The position numbers were made by a program, and so were the translations under genes. Of a stretch of 64,000 nucleotides of DNA, positions 17,429 through 27,496 are shown in pieces. A model generated the notes under the pieces. It was not told where the DNA came from and made no database searches. It was given only the letters and a program-made list of their open reading frames with translations. The DNA lies in the NCBI RefSeq assembly GCF_003688995.1, contig NZ_PENI01000004.1, positions 248,001 through 312,000 on the forward strand. Reading direction: 5' to 3'. This DNA is from Streptomyces shenzhenensis. Its GTDB lineage: Bacteria; Actinomycetota; Actinomycetes; Streptomycetales; Streptomycetaceae. The first letter of the stretch is position 1. Each line of letters begins with the position of its first letter.

Positions 17429-18715
17429 GTGGCACGCATCGGTGACGGCGGCGATCTGCTCAAGTGCTCGTTCTGCGGCAAGAGCCAGAAGCAGGTCAAG
17501 AAGCTCATCGCAGGGCCCGGTGTGTACATCTGCGACGAGTGCATCGACCTCTGCAACGAGATCATCGAGGAGGAGCTGGCGGAGACCAGCGAGGTGCGCT
17601 GGGAGGAACTGCCGAAGCCCCGCGAGATCTATGAGTTCCTCGAGGGCTACGTGGTCGGTCAGGAGGCCGCCAAGAAGGCCCTGTCCGTTGCGGTGTACAA
17701 CCACTACAAACGGGTCCAGGCGGGCGAGAACGGCGGCGCCCAGGGCCGTGACGACGCCATCGAGTTGGCGAAGTCCAACATCCTCCTGCTGGGCCCCACG
17801 GGCTCCGGCAAGACCCTCCTCGCACAGACCCTCGCGCGCATGCTGAACGTCCCCTTCGCGATCGCCGACGCCACGGCGCTGACGGAGGCGGGCTACGTGG
17901 GCGAGGACGTGGAGAACATCCTGCTCAAGCTGATCCAGGCGGCGGACTACGACGTCAAGAAGGCCGAGACCGGGATCATCTACATCGACGAGATCGACAA
18001 GGTCGCGCGGAAGAGCGAAAACCCCTCGATCACCCGGGATGTCTCGGGCGAGGGCGTCCAGCAGGCCCTGCTGAAGATCCTGGAGGGCACCACGGCCTCC
18101 GTCCCGCCGCAGGGCGGCCGCAAGCACCCGCACCAGGAGTTCATCCAGATCGACACGACGAACGTGCTGTTCATCGTGGGCGGTGCCTTCGCCGGCCTGG
18201 AGAAGATCATCGAGTCCCGGGCCGGTGCCAAGGGCATCGGCTTCGGCGCGACGATCCGCTCCAAGCGCGAGCTGGAGTCCAAGGACGTCTTCGAGGACGT
18301 CATGCCGGAGGACCTGGTCAAGTTCGGCATGATCCCCGAGTTCATCGGCCGTCTCCCGGTCATCACCTCGGTGCACAACCTCGACCGCAAGGCGCTGCTG
18401 CAGATTCTGGTCGAGCCGCGTAACGCCCTGGTGAAGCAGTACCAGCGGCTGTTCGAACTCGACGGTGTGGAACTGGACTTCGAGCGTGAGGCGCTGGAGG
18501 CCATCGCCGACCAGGCGATCCTGCGGCAGACCGGCGCCCGCGGCCTGCGCGCCATCATGGAGGAGGTCCTCCAGGCGGTGATGTACGAGGTGCCGTCCCG
18601 CAAGGACGTGGCCCGCGTGGTCATCACGGCGGACGTCGTCCTGTCGAACGTCAACCCGACCTTGATCCCGCGCGATGCCCGCGGCCGGGGCCCGGGCGAG
18701 CAGAAGACGGCGTAG
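17429..18715 (+). CDS. clpX: ATP-dependent Clp protease ATP-binding subunit ClpX
   Basis: AAA+ unfoldase that recognises substrates and threads them into ClpP. It has 428 residues. The N-terminal zinc-binding domain has CSFC and CDEC. The AAA+ core shows Walker A GPTGSGKT (about residue 125), pore loop GYVGED, Walker [10 protein letters not shown], and a second pore loop near RKHPHQEF. The ClpP-docking loop is GAKGIGFG (IGF motif). Arg finger and sensor regions are present. The GTG at 17429 is preceded by GAAGGGGAAG. A bidirectional terminator follows directly. Confidence 0.97.
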   Translation: MARIGDGGDLLKCSFCGKSQKQVKKLIAGPGVYICDECIDLCNEIIEEELAETSEVRWEELPKPREIYEFLEGYVVGQEAAKKALSVAVYNHYKRVQAGENGGAQGRDDAIELAKSNILLLGPTGSGKTLLAQTLARMLNVPFAIADATALTEAGYVGEDVENILLKLIQAADYDVKKAETGIIYIDEIDKVARKSENPSITRDVSGEGVQQALLKILEGTTASVPPQGGRKHPHQEFIQIDTTNVLFIVGGAFAGLEKIIESRAGAKGIGFGATIRSKRELESKDVFEDVMPEDLVKFGMIPEFIGRLPVITSVHNLDRKALLQILVEPRNALVKQYQRLFELDGVELDFEREALEAIADQAILRQTGARGLRAIMEEVLQAVMYEVPSRKDVARVVITADVVLSNVNPTLIPRDARGRGPGEQKTA

Positions 18716-18725
18716 CCCGAAGCCC

Positions 18726-18794
18726 GCGTCCGCACAGCACAGAGCCCCGGCCGTATCGAGACGGACCGGGGCTTTCGTGCGCTGTGCGGACGCG
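18726..18794. terminator. Nested bidirectional terminator between clpX and the convergent gene
   Basis: An inner hairpin (AGCCCCGG at 18743-18750 with CCGGGGCT at 18766-18773, followed by TT) sits inside an outer inverted repeat of GCGTCCGCACAGCAC (18726-18740) with GTGCGCTGTGCGGACGC (18778-18794). It lies between convergent genes and can serve both. Confidence 0.8.
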
Positions 18795-18808
18795 GGGGAG
18801 CGGTGGCG

Positions 18809-19783
18809 TCAGGCCTTGACGCGCACTTCCTTGCGGAGCTTGGCCGTCGTCTCGGCCGCGGCCGCCGGGTCGGTGGCCTTGCCCGCGGCGATGTCCGAGT
18901 ACTCCATCGGCATCACGAAGCCGACGGTGCTGTGGTCACCCCACACGCAGTACGTCACGCCCATCTTCTTCGCCATGCCCGACGAGGCGTTGGCGGAGTT
19001 GTCGATGCTCGCGCCCTGGCACTTGAGGATCGCGCCCTCCAGCGAACTGGGCTTGTACTCCTTGGGACTTCCCTCGAAGGTGACGTCCTCGTCCTTGGAC
19101 TCCTGCTTCATGGCGGCGAAGAGACCGTCCACGGCCTTCTCCGGGTCGTCGATGGAGCCGTAGACGCCGCCGAACGAGATGATCTTGCCGCCCAGCGGGT
19201 TGTTCTCGTCCTTCACCTCGTAGGAGGCGCTGACGTCCTTGGGGTCCTTGACGCCCCACGCCTCGGCGTCCTTCAGGTCGTTCTTCGACATGCTGTCGCT
19301 GTCGCTGCCGGACTTCTTGTACTCGGTGAGCACCGTCTCCGGCGTGGTCAGCTTGTGCGGGCCGTCGTCGGCGATGCCGGAGCCGCTGCCGCCGCCCCCG
19401 CCGAGCACGAAGTAGGCGCCGACCGCGATGGCCGCGACCACGGCCACCGCGCCGATGATCAGGCCCGTCTTCTTCTTGCCGCCACCGGGGGCCGGGGGCT
19501 GCGGGACGCCGTAGGGCTGCTGCCCATAGGGCTGCTGGCCGTACGGGGGCTGCTGCGGGGGAACACCGCCCTGCTGCGGATAGCCGTAGCCGGGCTGGGC
19601 CGGAGGCGTCTGCTGCGGGTAGCCGTAACCGGGCTGCGGCTGCTGCGGCGGCACGGGCGGCTGCTGGGGGTAGCCATAGCCGGGCTGGGGGGCCTGCGGC
19701 GGCTGGCCGTAGGGGCCCGGCTGGCCGTACGGTCCAGGCTGCTGGGGCTGTCCGCCGTACGGGCCCGGCTGGTTGTGACTCAT
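18809..19783 (-). CDS. Membrane-anchored protein with Pro/Gln/Gly/Tyr-rich cytoplasmic head, function unknown
   Basis: A 324-residue protein. Residues about 1-105 are a low-complexity P/Q/G/Y-rich region with repeated PGYGYPQQ and PGPYGQ units. Then [20 protein letters not shown] gives one membrane helix. The remaining roughly 190 residues form an extracytoplasmic domain with two Cys (ILKCQG and TYCVWG) that may form a disulfide. This architecture is common in actinobacterial surface proteins of unknown function. The ATG at 19783 is chosen because GGAGGGG lies 9 bases before it and MSHNQPGP is a typical start; longer upstream openings lack a ribosome site. It is divergent from valS. Confidence 0.85.
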   Translation of the reverse strand: MSHNQPGPYGGQPQQPGPYGQPGPYGQPPQAPQPGYGYPQQPPVPPQQPQPGYGYPQQTPPAQPGYGYPQQGGVPPQQPPYGQQPYGQQPYGVPQPPAPGGGKKKTGLIIGAVAVVAAIAVGAYFVLGGGGGSGSGIADDGPHKLTTPETVLTEYKKSGSDSDSMSKNDLKDAEAWGVKDPKDVSASYEVKDENNPLGGKIISFGGVYGSIDDPEKAVDGLFAAMKQESKDEDVTFEGSPKEYKPSSLEGAILKCQGASIDNSANASSGMAKKMGVTYCVWGDHSTVGFVMPMEYSDIAAGKATDPAAAAETTAKLRKEVRVKA

Positions 19784-19907
19784 CTCTGGGTTCCCCTCCA
19801 GATGCTTATGTGATCCTGACATCCTCGCTCAGTCACACGAAGCACACCGCATCGGGGGTTGCACCGTTACGGAACAAAGGCGTTTCGGGACTGGGTCGTG
19901 ACACCTC

Positions 19908-19921
19908 TAAACTGACCCCCG
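19908..19921 (+). promoter_or_regulatory. -10 element giving a leaderless valS transcript
   Basis: TAAACT at 19908-19913 is followed after 7 bases by the valS GTG, so the expected start point is at or next to the initiation codon. No Shine-Dalgarno sequence and no T-box leader was found. Confidence 0.55.
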
Positions 19922-22545
19922 TGACCGAGAACGCTCAGCAGCAGCCACCAGCGCCCGACACCGAACTGCCGACCCAGTACGCGCCGGCCGATGTAGAGCG
20001 GCCGCTGTACGAGCGCTGGGTAGAGCGCGGTTACTTCGAGGCCGACGCGAAGAGCGACAAGCCTCCGTACACCGTCGTCATCCCGCCGCCGAACGTCACC
20101 GGCAGCCTGCACCTCGGGCACGCCTTCGAGCACACCCTCATCGACGCGCTCACGCGCCGTAAGCGCATGCAGGGTTACGAGACGCTGTGGCAGCCCGGTA
20201 TGGACCACGCCGGCATCGCCACACAGAACGTCGTCGAACGCGAGCTGGGCAAGGAGGGCAAGTCCCGGCACGACCTGGGCCGGGAGGCCTTCGTCGAGCG
20301 CGTCTGGCAGTGGAAGGCCGAGTCCGGCGGGCAGATCTCCGGGCAGATGCGCCGCCTCGGCGATGGTGTCGCCTGGTCCCGTGAGCGCTTCACCATGGAC
20401 GAGGGCCTCTCGCAGGCCGTCCAGACCATCTTCAAGCGGCTCTACGACGACGAGCTGATCTACCGCGCCGAGCGCATCATCAACTGGTGCCCCCGCTGTC
20501 TGACGGCGATCTCCGACATCGAGGTCGAGTACCAGGACGACGACGGCGAACTGGTCTCCATGAAGTACGGGGACGGGGACGACACCATCGTCGTCGCCAC
20601 GACCCGCGCCGAGACCATGCTCGGCGACACCGCGGTCGCCGTCCACCCCGAGGACGAGCGCTACCGGCATCTGATCGGCAAGCTCATCAGGCTGCCGCTC
20701 ACCGACCGCTCCATCCCCGTCGTCGCCGACGAGCACGTCGACCCGGAGTTCGGCACCGGCGCCGTCAAGGTCACCCCGGCGCACGACCCGAACGACTTCG
20801 AGATCGGCCAGCGCCACGACCTGCCCGCCATCACCGTGATGGACGAGCACGCCGTCATCACGGTCCCCGGCCCCTTCCTGGGCCTGGACCGGCTTGAGGC
20901 CCGCTCCGCCATCGTCGGCGCCCTGCGCGCCGAGGGCCGGATCGTCGCCGAGAAGCGGCCGTACGCGCACAGCGTCGGCCACTGCTCGCGCTGCAAGACC
21001 ACCATCGAGCCGCGCCTGTCCATGCAGTGGTGGGTCAAGGTCGGCCCGCTGGCGAAGGCCGCCGGTGACGCCGTCCGCGAGGGCAAGGTCACCATCCACC
21101 CGCAGGAGATGGAGAAGCGGTACTTCGACTGGGTCGACAACCTCCACGACTGGTGCATCTCACGGCAGTTGTGGTGGGGCCACCGCATCCCGGTCTGGTA
21201 CGGCCCGGACGGCGAGGTCGTCTGCGTCGGCCCCGACGAGCAGCCGCCCACCGGTGAGGGCTGGACGCAGGACACGGACGTCCTCGACACCTGGTTCTCC
21301 TCCGGCCTGTGGCCGTTCTCCACGCTCGGCTGGCCCGAACAGACCGAGTCGCTCGCGAAGTTCTACCCGAACTCCGTCCTGGTCACCGGCTACGACATCC
21401 TCTTCTTCTGGGTCGCCCGGATGATGATGTTCGGCCTGTACGCGATGGACGGCACCCCGCCGTTCCACACCATCGCCCTGCACGGCATGGTCCGCGACCA
21501 GTTCGGCAAGAAGATGTCGAAGTCCTTCGGCAACGCGGTCAACCCGCTGGACTGGATGGACAAGTACGGCTCCGACGCGCTCCGGTTCACCCTCGCGCGC
21601 GGCGCCAACCCCGGCGTCGACGTGCCGATCGGCGAGGACTGGGTCCAGGGCTCGCGCAACTTCGCCAACAAGATCTGGAACGCGACCCGCTTCGCGCTGA
21701 TGAACGGCGCCACGGTCGAGGGCCCGCTGCCGGACGCGTCGCGGATGTCCGCGACGGACCGCTGGATCCTCTCCCGCCTGAACTCGGTCGTCGCCGAGGT
21801 CGACGCGTACTACGACGACTTCCAGTTCGCCAAGCTGTCCGACGCGCTGTTCCACTTCGCCTGGGACGAGGTCTTCGACTGGTACGTCGAGCTGTCCAAG
21901 ACCACCTTCCAGGCGGGCGGCGAGGCGGCCGAGGTCAGCAAGCGGGTCCTCGGCGAGGTCCTGGACGTCACGCTCCGGCTGCTGCACCCGGTCGTCCCCT
22001 TCGTCACCGAGACCCTGTGGACCACCCTCACCGGCGGCGAGTCGGTCGTCATCGCCGACTGGCCCACCGACCGTGGCTTCCGGGACGCGGACGCCGAGCG
22101 GGAGATCGAGACCCTGCAGTCCGTGATCACCGAGGTCCGCCGGTTCCGCGCCGACCAGGGCCTCCAGCCGGGTCAGCGGGTCCCGGCCCGGCTGACCCTG
22201 GACGGCACGGCCCTCGCCCCGCACGAGGCGGCCATCCGCCAGCTCCTCCGCCTCCAGCCGGAAGGCGACTCCTTCACGGCCACGGCGACCCTGCCGGTCG
22301 CGGGTGCCGAGGTCGCGCTTGACCTGTCCGGCACGATCGACGTGGCCGCCGAGCGCAAGCGTCTCGCCAAGGACCTGGCCGCCGCGGAGAAGGAGCGCCA
22401 GCAGGCGGAGGCCAAGCTGGGCAACGAAGCGTTCCTGGCAAAGGCCCCGGCCCAGGTGATCGAAAAAATCCGCACCCGCCTGACCAAGGCGACCGAGGAC
22501 ATCACCAGAATCCAATCCCAACTGAACAACCTCCCCCAGACCTAA
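19921..22545 (+). CDS. valS: Valine--tRNA ligase
   Basis: Class I aminoacyl-tRNA synthetase charging tRNA-Val. It has 874 residues. The HIGH-type motif appears as [15 protein letters not shown] (about residues 58-72). The editing (CP1) domain contains [17 protein letters not shown]. The KMSKS motif is intact in [11 protein letters not shown] (about residue 530). The C-terminal coiled-coil arm typical of ValS is present ([20 protein letters not shown]). The GTG at 19921 is supported by conservation and by the adjacent -10 box. Its last 30 or so codons are richer in A than the rest of the gene. Confidence 0.97.
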   Translation: MTENAQQQPPAPDTELPTQYAPADVERPLYERWVERGYFEADAKSDKPPYTVVIPPPNVTGSLHLGHAFEHTLIDALTRRKRMQGYETLWQPGMDHAGIATQNVVERELGKEGKSRHDLGREAFVERVWQWKAESGGQISGQMRRLGDGVAWSRERFTMDEGLSQAVQTIFKRLYDDELIYRAERIINWCPRCLTAISDIEVEYQDDDGELVSMKYGDGDDTIVVATTRAETMLGDTAVAVHPEDERYRHLIGKLIRLPLTDRSIPVVADEHVDPEFGTGAVKVTPAHDPNDFEIGQRHDLPAITVMDEHAVITVPGPFLGLDRLEARSAIVGALRAEGRIVAEKRPYAHSVGHCSRCKTTIEPRLSMQWWVKVGPLAKAAGDAVREGKVTIHPQEMEKRYFDWVDNLHDWCISRQLWWGHRIPVWYGPDGEVVCVGPDEQPPTGEGWTQDTDVLDTWFSSGLWPFSTLGWPEQTESLAKFYPNSVLVTGYDILFFWVARMMMFGLYAMDGTPPFHTIALHGMVRDQFGKKMSKSFGNAVNPLDWMDKYGSDALRFTLARGANPGVDVPIGEDWVQGSRNFANKIWNATRFALMNGATVEGPLPDASRMSATDRWILSRLNSVVAEVDAYYDDFQFAKLSDALFHFAWDEVFDWYVELSKTTFQAGGEAAEVSKRVLGEVLDVTLRLLHPVVPFVTETLWTTLTGGESVVIADWPTDRGFRDADAEREIETLQSVITEVRRFRADQGLQPGQRVPARLTLDGTALAPHEAAIRQLLRLQPEGDSFTATATLPVAGAEVALDLSGTIDVAAERKRLAKDLAAAEKERQQAEAKLGNEAFLAKAPAQVIEKIRTRLTKATEDITRIQSQLNNLPQT

Positions 22546-22554
22546 CCCCCACCG

Positions 22555-22588
22555 AAGCCCCCCGGCCCCAACCCCCGGGGGGGCTTTT
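22555..22588 (+). terminator. Terminator of valS
   Basis: AAGCCCCCCGG pairs with CCGGGGGGGCTT across a short C-rich loop and is followed by a T-run (CTTTTC). It lies about 10 bp after the valS stop. Confidence 0.8.
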
Positions 22589-22639
22589 CACACCCCTTGA
22601 GGAAAACCGGGGGCACTATGACGGAGGCCAGCGACAGCA

Positions 22640-22955
22640 GCCCTGAAGGGGCGCGGGGAACGGCGCGACAAGCCACGACGCACCCGCAGCCGGCGATCAA
22701 GGCAATGCCACCCCGATCCGCCGCCGCAGGCACGACGCACCGGCAGTCGGCAACCAAGGCGATGCCACCCCGAACCGCCGCCGCAGGCACGACGCACCCG
22801 CAGCCGGCGATCAAGGCAATGCGACCCCGATCCGCCGCCGCAGGCACAGCGCGCCAGTAGTCGGCAACCAAGGCGACCCCCCCGCACCGCTGCCGCAGGC
22901 ACCGCGCACCCGCACCTGAAAGCCAACCCCACCCCCGAACCGCCGAAGCAAGCGC
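22640..22955. repeat. 57-bp tandem repeats seeded by the dispersed intergenic element
   Basis: After a copy of the GGGGCGCGGGGAACGGCGCG element (about 22648), a unit of about 57 bp repeats in tandem with starts at 22674, 22731, 22788, 22845 and 22900. The unit starts CACGACGCACCCGCAGCCGG, continues CGATCAAGGCAATGCCACCC and ends CGCCGCCGCAGG. The later copies are more diverged. Because 57 is a multiple of 3, open frames persist on both strands. None has a translation signal or a known product, so I treat the block as non-coding. Confidence 0.7.
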
Positions 22956-22977
22956 AGCGCCTCCGTAGACTGACCCC

Positions 22978-24492
22978 GTGAGCGACCTCCCGCACGAGAA
23001 CGACCAGCCCGACCCCCTCGACGGTTTCGACGAGATCATCGAGGCTGAGACCACCCGCGACCCCGACCTCGCGGTGATCGAGGCCGGCAGCCGCACCCTG
23101 CGCACACAGGGCGGCCCGGCGCACGCCGAGGCGCCCGCGCGACCGGCGGACCCCGAGGTCGACAAGGCCCTGCGCGAGGTCGAGGCGGAGCTGGCCACCC
23201 GCTGGGGCGAGACCAAGCTGGAGCCCTCCGTCACCCGGATCGCCGCGCTCGTGGACGTGCTGGGGGAGCCGCAGCGGGCGTACCCGTCGATCCACATCAC
23301 GGGAACCAACGGCAAGACGTCCACGGCCCGCATGATCGAGGTGCTGCTCGGCGCCTTCGAGCTGCGCACCGGCCGCTACACCTCGCCGCACGTCCAGTCG
23401 ATCACCGAGCGGATCAGCCTCGACGGCGCCCCGATCTCCGCCGAGCGGTTCATCGAGACGTACCAGGACATCAAGCCGTACATCGAGATGGTCGACGCCC
23501 AGCAGGAGTACCGGCTCTCCTTCTTCGAGGTGCTCACCGGCATGGCGTACGCCGCCTTCGCGGACGCCCCGGTCGACGTGGCCGTCGTCGAGGTGGGCAT
23601 GGGCGGCAGCTGGGACGCGACGAACGTGATCGACGCCGATGTCGCCGTGATCACGCCGATAGACCTGGACCACACCGACCGGCTCGGCGCGACCCACGCG
23701 GAGATCGCCACCGAGAAGGCCGGGATCATCAAGCAGGGCGCGACCGTGATCATGGCGCAGCAGCCGGTGGACGCGGCGCAGGTGCTGCTGAAGAAGGCCG
23801 TGGAGGTCGATGCCACGGTGGCCCGCGAGGGCCTGGAGTTCGGCGTGCTGGCGCGGCAGGTCGCGGTCGGCGGCCAGCTGCTGACGCTGCGCGGGCTCGG
23901 CGGCGAGTACCCGGAGGTCTACCTCCCGCTGCACGGCGCCTACCAGGCGCACAACGCCGCCGTCGCGCTGGCCGCGGTGGAGGCGTTCTTCGGCGTCGGC
24001 GCGCTGCGTGCCGAGCCGCTGTACATCGACACCGTCCGCAGGGCCTTCGCGGCCGTGTCCTCGCCGGGCCGGCTGGAGGTCGTACGGCACTCGCCGACCG
24101 TCGTCCTGGACGCCGCGCACAACCCGGCGGGCGCGCGGGCCACGGCCGAGGCGGTGGCGGAGGCCTTCGACTTCAGCCGGCTGATCGGTGTGGTGGGCGC
24201 GAGCGGCGACAAGAACGTCCGCGGGCTGCTCGAGGCGTTCGAGCCGATCTTCGCGGAGGTCGTCGTCACCCAGAACTCCAGCCATCGCGCGATGGACGCG
24301 GACGAGCTGGCCGCGGTCGCCGTGGAGGTGTTCGGGGAGGAGCGGGTCCAGGTGGAGCCGCGGCTGCCGGACGCCCTGGAGGCCGCGATCACGCTGGCCG
24401 AGGAGGAGGGCGAGTTCGCGGGCGGCGGCGTGCTGGTCACGGGCTCGGTCATCACCGTGGGCGAGGCCCGACTGCTGCTCGGAAAGGGCTGA
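22978..24492 (+). CDS. folC: Bifunctional folylpolyglutamate synthase/dihydrofolate synthase
   Basis: Adds glutamate to dihydropteroate and to folates, retaining cofactors in the cell. It has 504 residues. After a roughly 60-residue acidic N-terminal extension comes the Mur-ligase-like fold, with P-loop HITGTNGKTSTARM (about residues 105-118), the conserved FEVLTGMAYAAFAD, VVEVGMGGSWDATNV and DHTDRLG, and a C-terminal domain with VLDAAHNPAGA. The GTG at 22978 is preceded by a TAGACT -10-like hexamer at 22966-22971 and has no ribosome site, suggesting a leaderless mRNA. The DUF4233 gene follows after 7 bp. Confidence 0.95.
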   Translation: MSDLPHENDQPDPLDGFDEIIEAETTRDPDLAVIEAGSRTLRTQGGPAHAEAPARPADPEVDKALREVEAELATRWGETKLEPSVTRIAALVDVLGEPQRAYPSIHITGTNGKTSTARMIEVLLGAFELRTGRYTSPHVQSITERISLDGAPISAERFIETYQDIKPYIEMVDAQQEYRLSFFEVLTGMAYAAFADAPVDVAVVEVGMGGSWDATNVIDADVAVITPIDLDHTDRLGATHAEIATEKAGIIKQGATVIMAQQPVDAAQVLLKKAVEVDATVAREGLEFGVLARQVAVGGQLLTLRGLGGEYPEVYLPLHGAYQAHNAAVALAAVEAFFGVGALRAEPLYIDTVRRAFAAVSSPGRLEVVRHSPTVVLDAAHNPAGARATAEAVAEAFDFSRLIGVVGASGDKNVRGLLEAFEPIFAEVVVTQNSSHRAMDADELAAVAVEVFGEERVQVEPRLPDALEAAITLAEEEGEFAGGGVLVTGSVITVGEARLLLGKG

Positions 24493-24499
24493 GAAACCG

Positions 24500-24865
24500 A
24501 TGCGTATGCTGTGCTCCTCGACCCTGATCGGCGAGGTCTTCATCATTGGCTTCGCCGGGCTCGTGGCGATGAAGGACCCGGATCTGACGACGTCGACGGT
24601 GTGGACGGTCAGCGGGATCGCGATGGTCCTGTGCGTGCTGCTGTGCGGCATGGTGACCAGGCCCGGGGGTGTGGCGCTCGGCTGGGCGCTGCAGATCGCG
24701 CTGATCGCCTCCGGGTTCGTCGTACCGACGATGTTCATCCTCGGCGTGATGTTCGCGGCGCTGTGGTGGGCGTCCGTGCACTTCGGGCGGAAGATCGACG
24801 AGGCGAAGGCGAGGTTCGCTGCGCAGGCCGGGCAGGCCGGGGCCGCGGGAGCTGACGCTGCGTAA
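24500..24865 (+). CDS. DUF4233 membrane protein
   Basis: A 121-residue protein with four hydrophobic segments: TLIGEVFIIGFAGLVAM, VSGIAMVLCVLLCGMV, LGWALQIALIASGFVV and MFILGVMFAALWWASVHFG. A charged Ala-rich tail follows. It matches the DUF4233 family as I know it, which is found next to folC and ndk across actinobacteria. No biochemical function is known. It is only 7 bp after folC, so probably co-transcribed and coupled. The start is ATG at 24500. Confidence 0.88.
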   Translation: MRMLCSSTLIGEVFIIGFAGLVAMKDPDLTTSTVWTVSGIAMVLCVLLCGMVTRPGGVALGWALQIALIASGFVVPTMFILGVMFAALWWASVHFGRKIDEAKARFAAQAGQAGAAGADAA

Positions 24866-24929
24866 CAGGGGCTCGGACACGCCCTGTAACCTCATCCCAC
24901 CGCACACGTCTGTACGAAGGAGCCCTCCC

Positions 24930-25343
24930 GTGACTCAGCGCACCCTCGTCCTCCTCAAGCCCGACGCCGTCCGGCGCGGCCTGACCGGCGAGATCATCAG
25001 CCGTATCGAGCGGAAGGCCGGCTGGCGGATCACCGCGCTGGAGCTGCGCACCCTGGACCAGGACACGCTGGAGCAGCACTACGGCGAGCACCAGGGCAAG
25101 CCCTTCTACGAGCCGCTGGTCGAGTTCATGGCGTCCGGTCCCGTGGTGGCGCTGATCGTCGAGGGCGAGCGGGTCATCGAGGGGCTGCGCGCCCTGGCGG
25201 GCCCCACCGACCCGATCGCGGCGGCGCCCGGTTCGATCCGCGGCGACTACGGCGTGATCGTCCGCGAGAACCTGATCCACGCGTCGGACTCGGAGGAGTC
25301 CGCCACCCGAGAAATCAAAATCTTCTTCCCCACCCACCCCTGA
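24930..25343 (+). CDS. ndk: Nucleoside-diphosphate kinase
   Basis: Transfers the gamma phosphate between nucleoside triphosphates and diphosphates, balancing NTP pools. It has 137 residues. LVLLKPDAVRRGL is the family start; GDYG and the active-site His motif NLIHASDS (about residue 115) are intact. The C-terminus (EIKIFFP) is normal. The GTG at 24930 has GAAGGAG upstream. It follows folC and the DUF4233 gene in the same direction with a 64-bp gap. Confidence 0.96.
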   Translation: MTQRTLVLLKPDAVRRGLTGEIISRIERKAGWRITALELRTLDQDTLEQHYGEHQGKPFYEPLVEFMASGPVVALIVEGERVIEGLRALAGPTDPIAAAPGSIRGDYGVIVRENLIHASDSEESATREIKIFFPTHP

Positions 25344-26060
25344 CCCACCCGCTGCCGGGCCCTTGGTGCGGCGGCGCGCCTTTGTGAGACTTGGTGCGCC
25401 CCACCGCGTGGTGTCGACGTGTGCGCGGACTGGGGCCCTGACGGCCCGGGGGGAGTCATACGGTCCCGGGGCCGGTCCCTCGACGCGGCGCAGGCACGCG
25501 CCTTTACGCGCCCCGCTGCCGCGGTCGCGGGCCCGTCGCCGCTGGGGGCGGGCCTTCAATGCGGCGCAGGCGCGTGCCCTTGCGGGTCTCGGCGCACCCC
25601 GCGCGGGAGCTGGGCCTGCCGCCGCTCGCCCGAGTCCTTTCCGGGCTGGGGGCATCACCCCGCCATGTTGCCGGTCCCGGGTCGCGTCCTTGATGCGCCG
25701 CAGGCGCGCGGCGCGCCCCGCCGGTGGTGCCGTCGTGTGCGCGGGAGCGTGTCTTCAGCCCCCCCGGAGCCTGGGCGTGCGCCGCCGCTTGTCTCTTGCC
25801 TGGGCCCGTTTCGGGCTGGGGCATCACACCGCGACAGTGCCGGGCCCGGGGAGTCGCACGGTCACGTTCTTGATGCGCCGCAGGCGCGTGTCTTGCGTCG
25901 GCCCGAGTTTCGGTTCGCTCGGGGGTGCCAACAGGGCGGGGCGACACGCGGTCGGTGGAGTCCGGTCGGGGTGGCGCTGGTCTGTGCCTCGTATGCTGCC
26001 TTCCGGTGGACGTGCATGTTGTGCGGAGTTTTCTGAGGTGGCGTCAAGGGGAGTATGCGG
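25344..26060. repeat. Gene-free region with degenerate direct repeats
   Basis: Between ndk and the mreB promoter region no gene could be supported. Related words recur: GATGCGCCGCAGGCGCG at about 25691 and 25873, and variants GACGCGGCGCAGGCACGCG (about 25480) and AATGCGGCGCAGGCGCGTG (about 25558). A longer unit, TTTCGGGCTGGGGCATCAC followed by CCGGGCCCGGG and the GATGCGCC word, appears around 25640-25710 and again at 25808-25890. Frames on both strands stay open by composition and show no ribosome site or family motif. Confidence 0.55.
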
Positions 26061-26077
26061 CTGAGCTGCGGTAGGCG

Positions 26078-26083
26078 TATATT
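26078..26083 (+). promoter_or_regulatory. Candidate -10 element for mreB
   Basis: TATATT lies in an AT-rich patch (GTAGGCGTATATTTTCGG) about 220 bp before mreB. It is the most promoter-like word in this region. A long 5' leader for mreB would follow. Confidence 0.35.
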
Positions 26084-26301
26084 TTCGGCCGCCGCTCGGT
26101 ATACGCGTGGCGATCGGGGGAACGAGTGCCCCCGTTGGCCCGTCTCCACAAGCGGGGCGGCTACGCGCATGATGACAATGGCGAAGACCCTCGCGCAGTG
26201 TTCGTGCAGGCGCGTCTACCATGGAAGCCTTCACGTCACCGCACCTACTTCGCCAACCTGAAAAGCCCTCAAAAGCTCCCAGGAAGGCCAGACGAATCCT
26301 G

Positions 26302-27333
26302 ATGGGGAACTCAATGTCGTTCATCGGCCGTGACATGGCTGTCGACCTCGGGACCGCCAACACGCTGGTGTACGTCAGGGGTCGCGGGATCGTACTCAAC
26401 GAGCCGTCCGTGGTCGCGATCAACACCAATACCGGTGGCATCCTCGCGGTCGGCGCCGAAGCGAAGAAGATGATCGGGCGGACGCCGGGCAACATCGTGG
26501 CCGTACGCCCGCTGAAGGACGGCGTGATCGCCGACTTCGAGATCACCGAGCGGATGCTCCGCTACTTCATCCTGAAGATCCACAAGCGGCGGTATCTCGC
26601 CCGGCCGCGCGTCGTCGTCTGCGTGCCCTCCGGCATCACCGGCGTCGAGCGCCGCGCCGTCATCGAGGCGTCGTCCCAGGCCGGCGCCCGCCAGGTGCAC
26701 ATCATCGAGGAGCCCATGGCCGCCGCCATCGGCTCCGGGCTGCCGGTCCACGAGGCCACGGGCAACATGGTGGTGGACATCGGCGGCGGCACCACAGAGG
26801 TGGCGGTCATCTCGCTCGGCGGCATCGTCACCGCCCAGTCCATCCGCGTCGCGGGCGACGAACTGGACAACGCGATCATCCAGCACATCAAGAAGGAGTA
26901 CTCCCTCCTCCTCGGTGAGCGGACGGCGGAACAGATCAAGATCACGATCGGTTCGGCGTACGACCTCGACTCCGACGAGCACACCGAAATCCGCGGCCGG
27001 GACCTCGTCTCCGGGCTGCCCAAGACGGTCGTAATCTCCGCCGGTGAGGTGCGCAAGGCGATCGAGGAGCCCGTCAACGCGATCGTCGACGCCGTCAAGA
27101 CGACCCTCGACAAGTGTCCGCCGGAGCTGTCCGGCGACATCATGGACCGCGGGATCGTACTGACCGGCGGCGGCGCCCTGCTGCGCGGCCTCGACGAGCG
27201 GCTGCGCCGGGAGACCGGCATGCCGATCCACATCGCCGAGGATCCGCTGGACAGCGTGGCGTTGGGCTCCGGCAAGTGCGTCGAGGAGTTCGAGGCGCTC
27301 CAGCAGGTGCTGGACGCCCAGCCGCGCAGATGA
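26302..27333 (+). CDS. mreB: Rod shape-determining protein MreB
   Basis: Bacterial actin homologue that organises cell-wall synthesis. In Streptomyces it acts mainly in aerial hyphae and spore-wall formation. It has 343 residues from the ATG at 26302 ([12 protein letters not shown]). An ATG at 26314, with GGGG just upstream, is an alternative. Actin-fold ATP motifs are intact: [15 protein letters not shown] (phosphate 1), [15 protein letters not shown] (phosphate 2) and [16 protein letters not shown] (adenosine). EEPMAAAIG is typical. It heads the mreB-mreC-mreD-pbp2-rodA cluster. A strong hairpin after its stop probably limits read-through to mreC. Confidence 0.96.
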   Translation: MGNSMSFIGRDMAVDLGTANTLVYVRGRGIVLNEPSVVAINTNTGGILAVGAEAKKMIGRTPGNIVAVRPLKDGVIADFEITERMLRYFILKIHKRRYLARPRVVVCVPSGITGVERRAVIEASSQAGARQVHIIEEPMAAAIGSGLPVHEATGNMVVDIGGGTTEVAVISLGGIVTAQSIRVAGDELDNAIIQHIKKEYSLLLGERTAEQIKITIGSAYDLDSDEHTEIRGRDLVSGLPKTVVISAGEVRKAIEEPVNAIVDAVKTTLDKCPPELSGDIMDRGIVLTGGGALLRGLDERLRRETGMPIHIAEDPLDSVALGSGKCVEEFEALQQVLDAQPRR

Positions 27334-27348
27334 CACAACTCTTCGATT

Positions 27349-27382
27349 CCGCCGTACGAGATGATCCCCTCTCGTACGGCGG
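27349..27382 (+). terminator. Terminator/attenuator between mreB and mreC
   Basis: CCGCCGTACGAGA (27349-27361) pairs perfectly with TCTCGTACGGCGG (27370-27382) over an 8-nt loop. It lies 16 bp after the mreB stop and 115 bp before mreC. It would give an abundant mreB-only transcript and a smaller mreBCD read-through. Confidence 0.75.
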
Positions 27383-27496
27383 ATCGTTGATATAGAGGCA
27401 TAAGATCCCGCAAATGGGCCCCCAGGGTTTGCGCTTAGGGTTCGCGCTCCGAGGGGGCCACCCGAATTCCTATGAGGAAGGGCACGGCCGCCGCAC

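Noticed and set aside
19784..19920. T-box leader for valS
   Set aside because: No T-box sequence, specifier hairpin or terminator/antiterminator; the -10 box is next to the start codon.
22597..22860. Repeat protein (TTHPQPAIKAMPPRSAAAG units)
   Set aside because: Open only because the 57-bp repeat is a multiple of three. Later copies break the frame and there is no support for translation.
25363..26064. Overlapping open frames of 200+ codons between ndk and mreB
   Set aside because: Arg/Ala/Pro-rich, open in several frames on both strands, built from degenerate repeats, and lacking ribosome sites.
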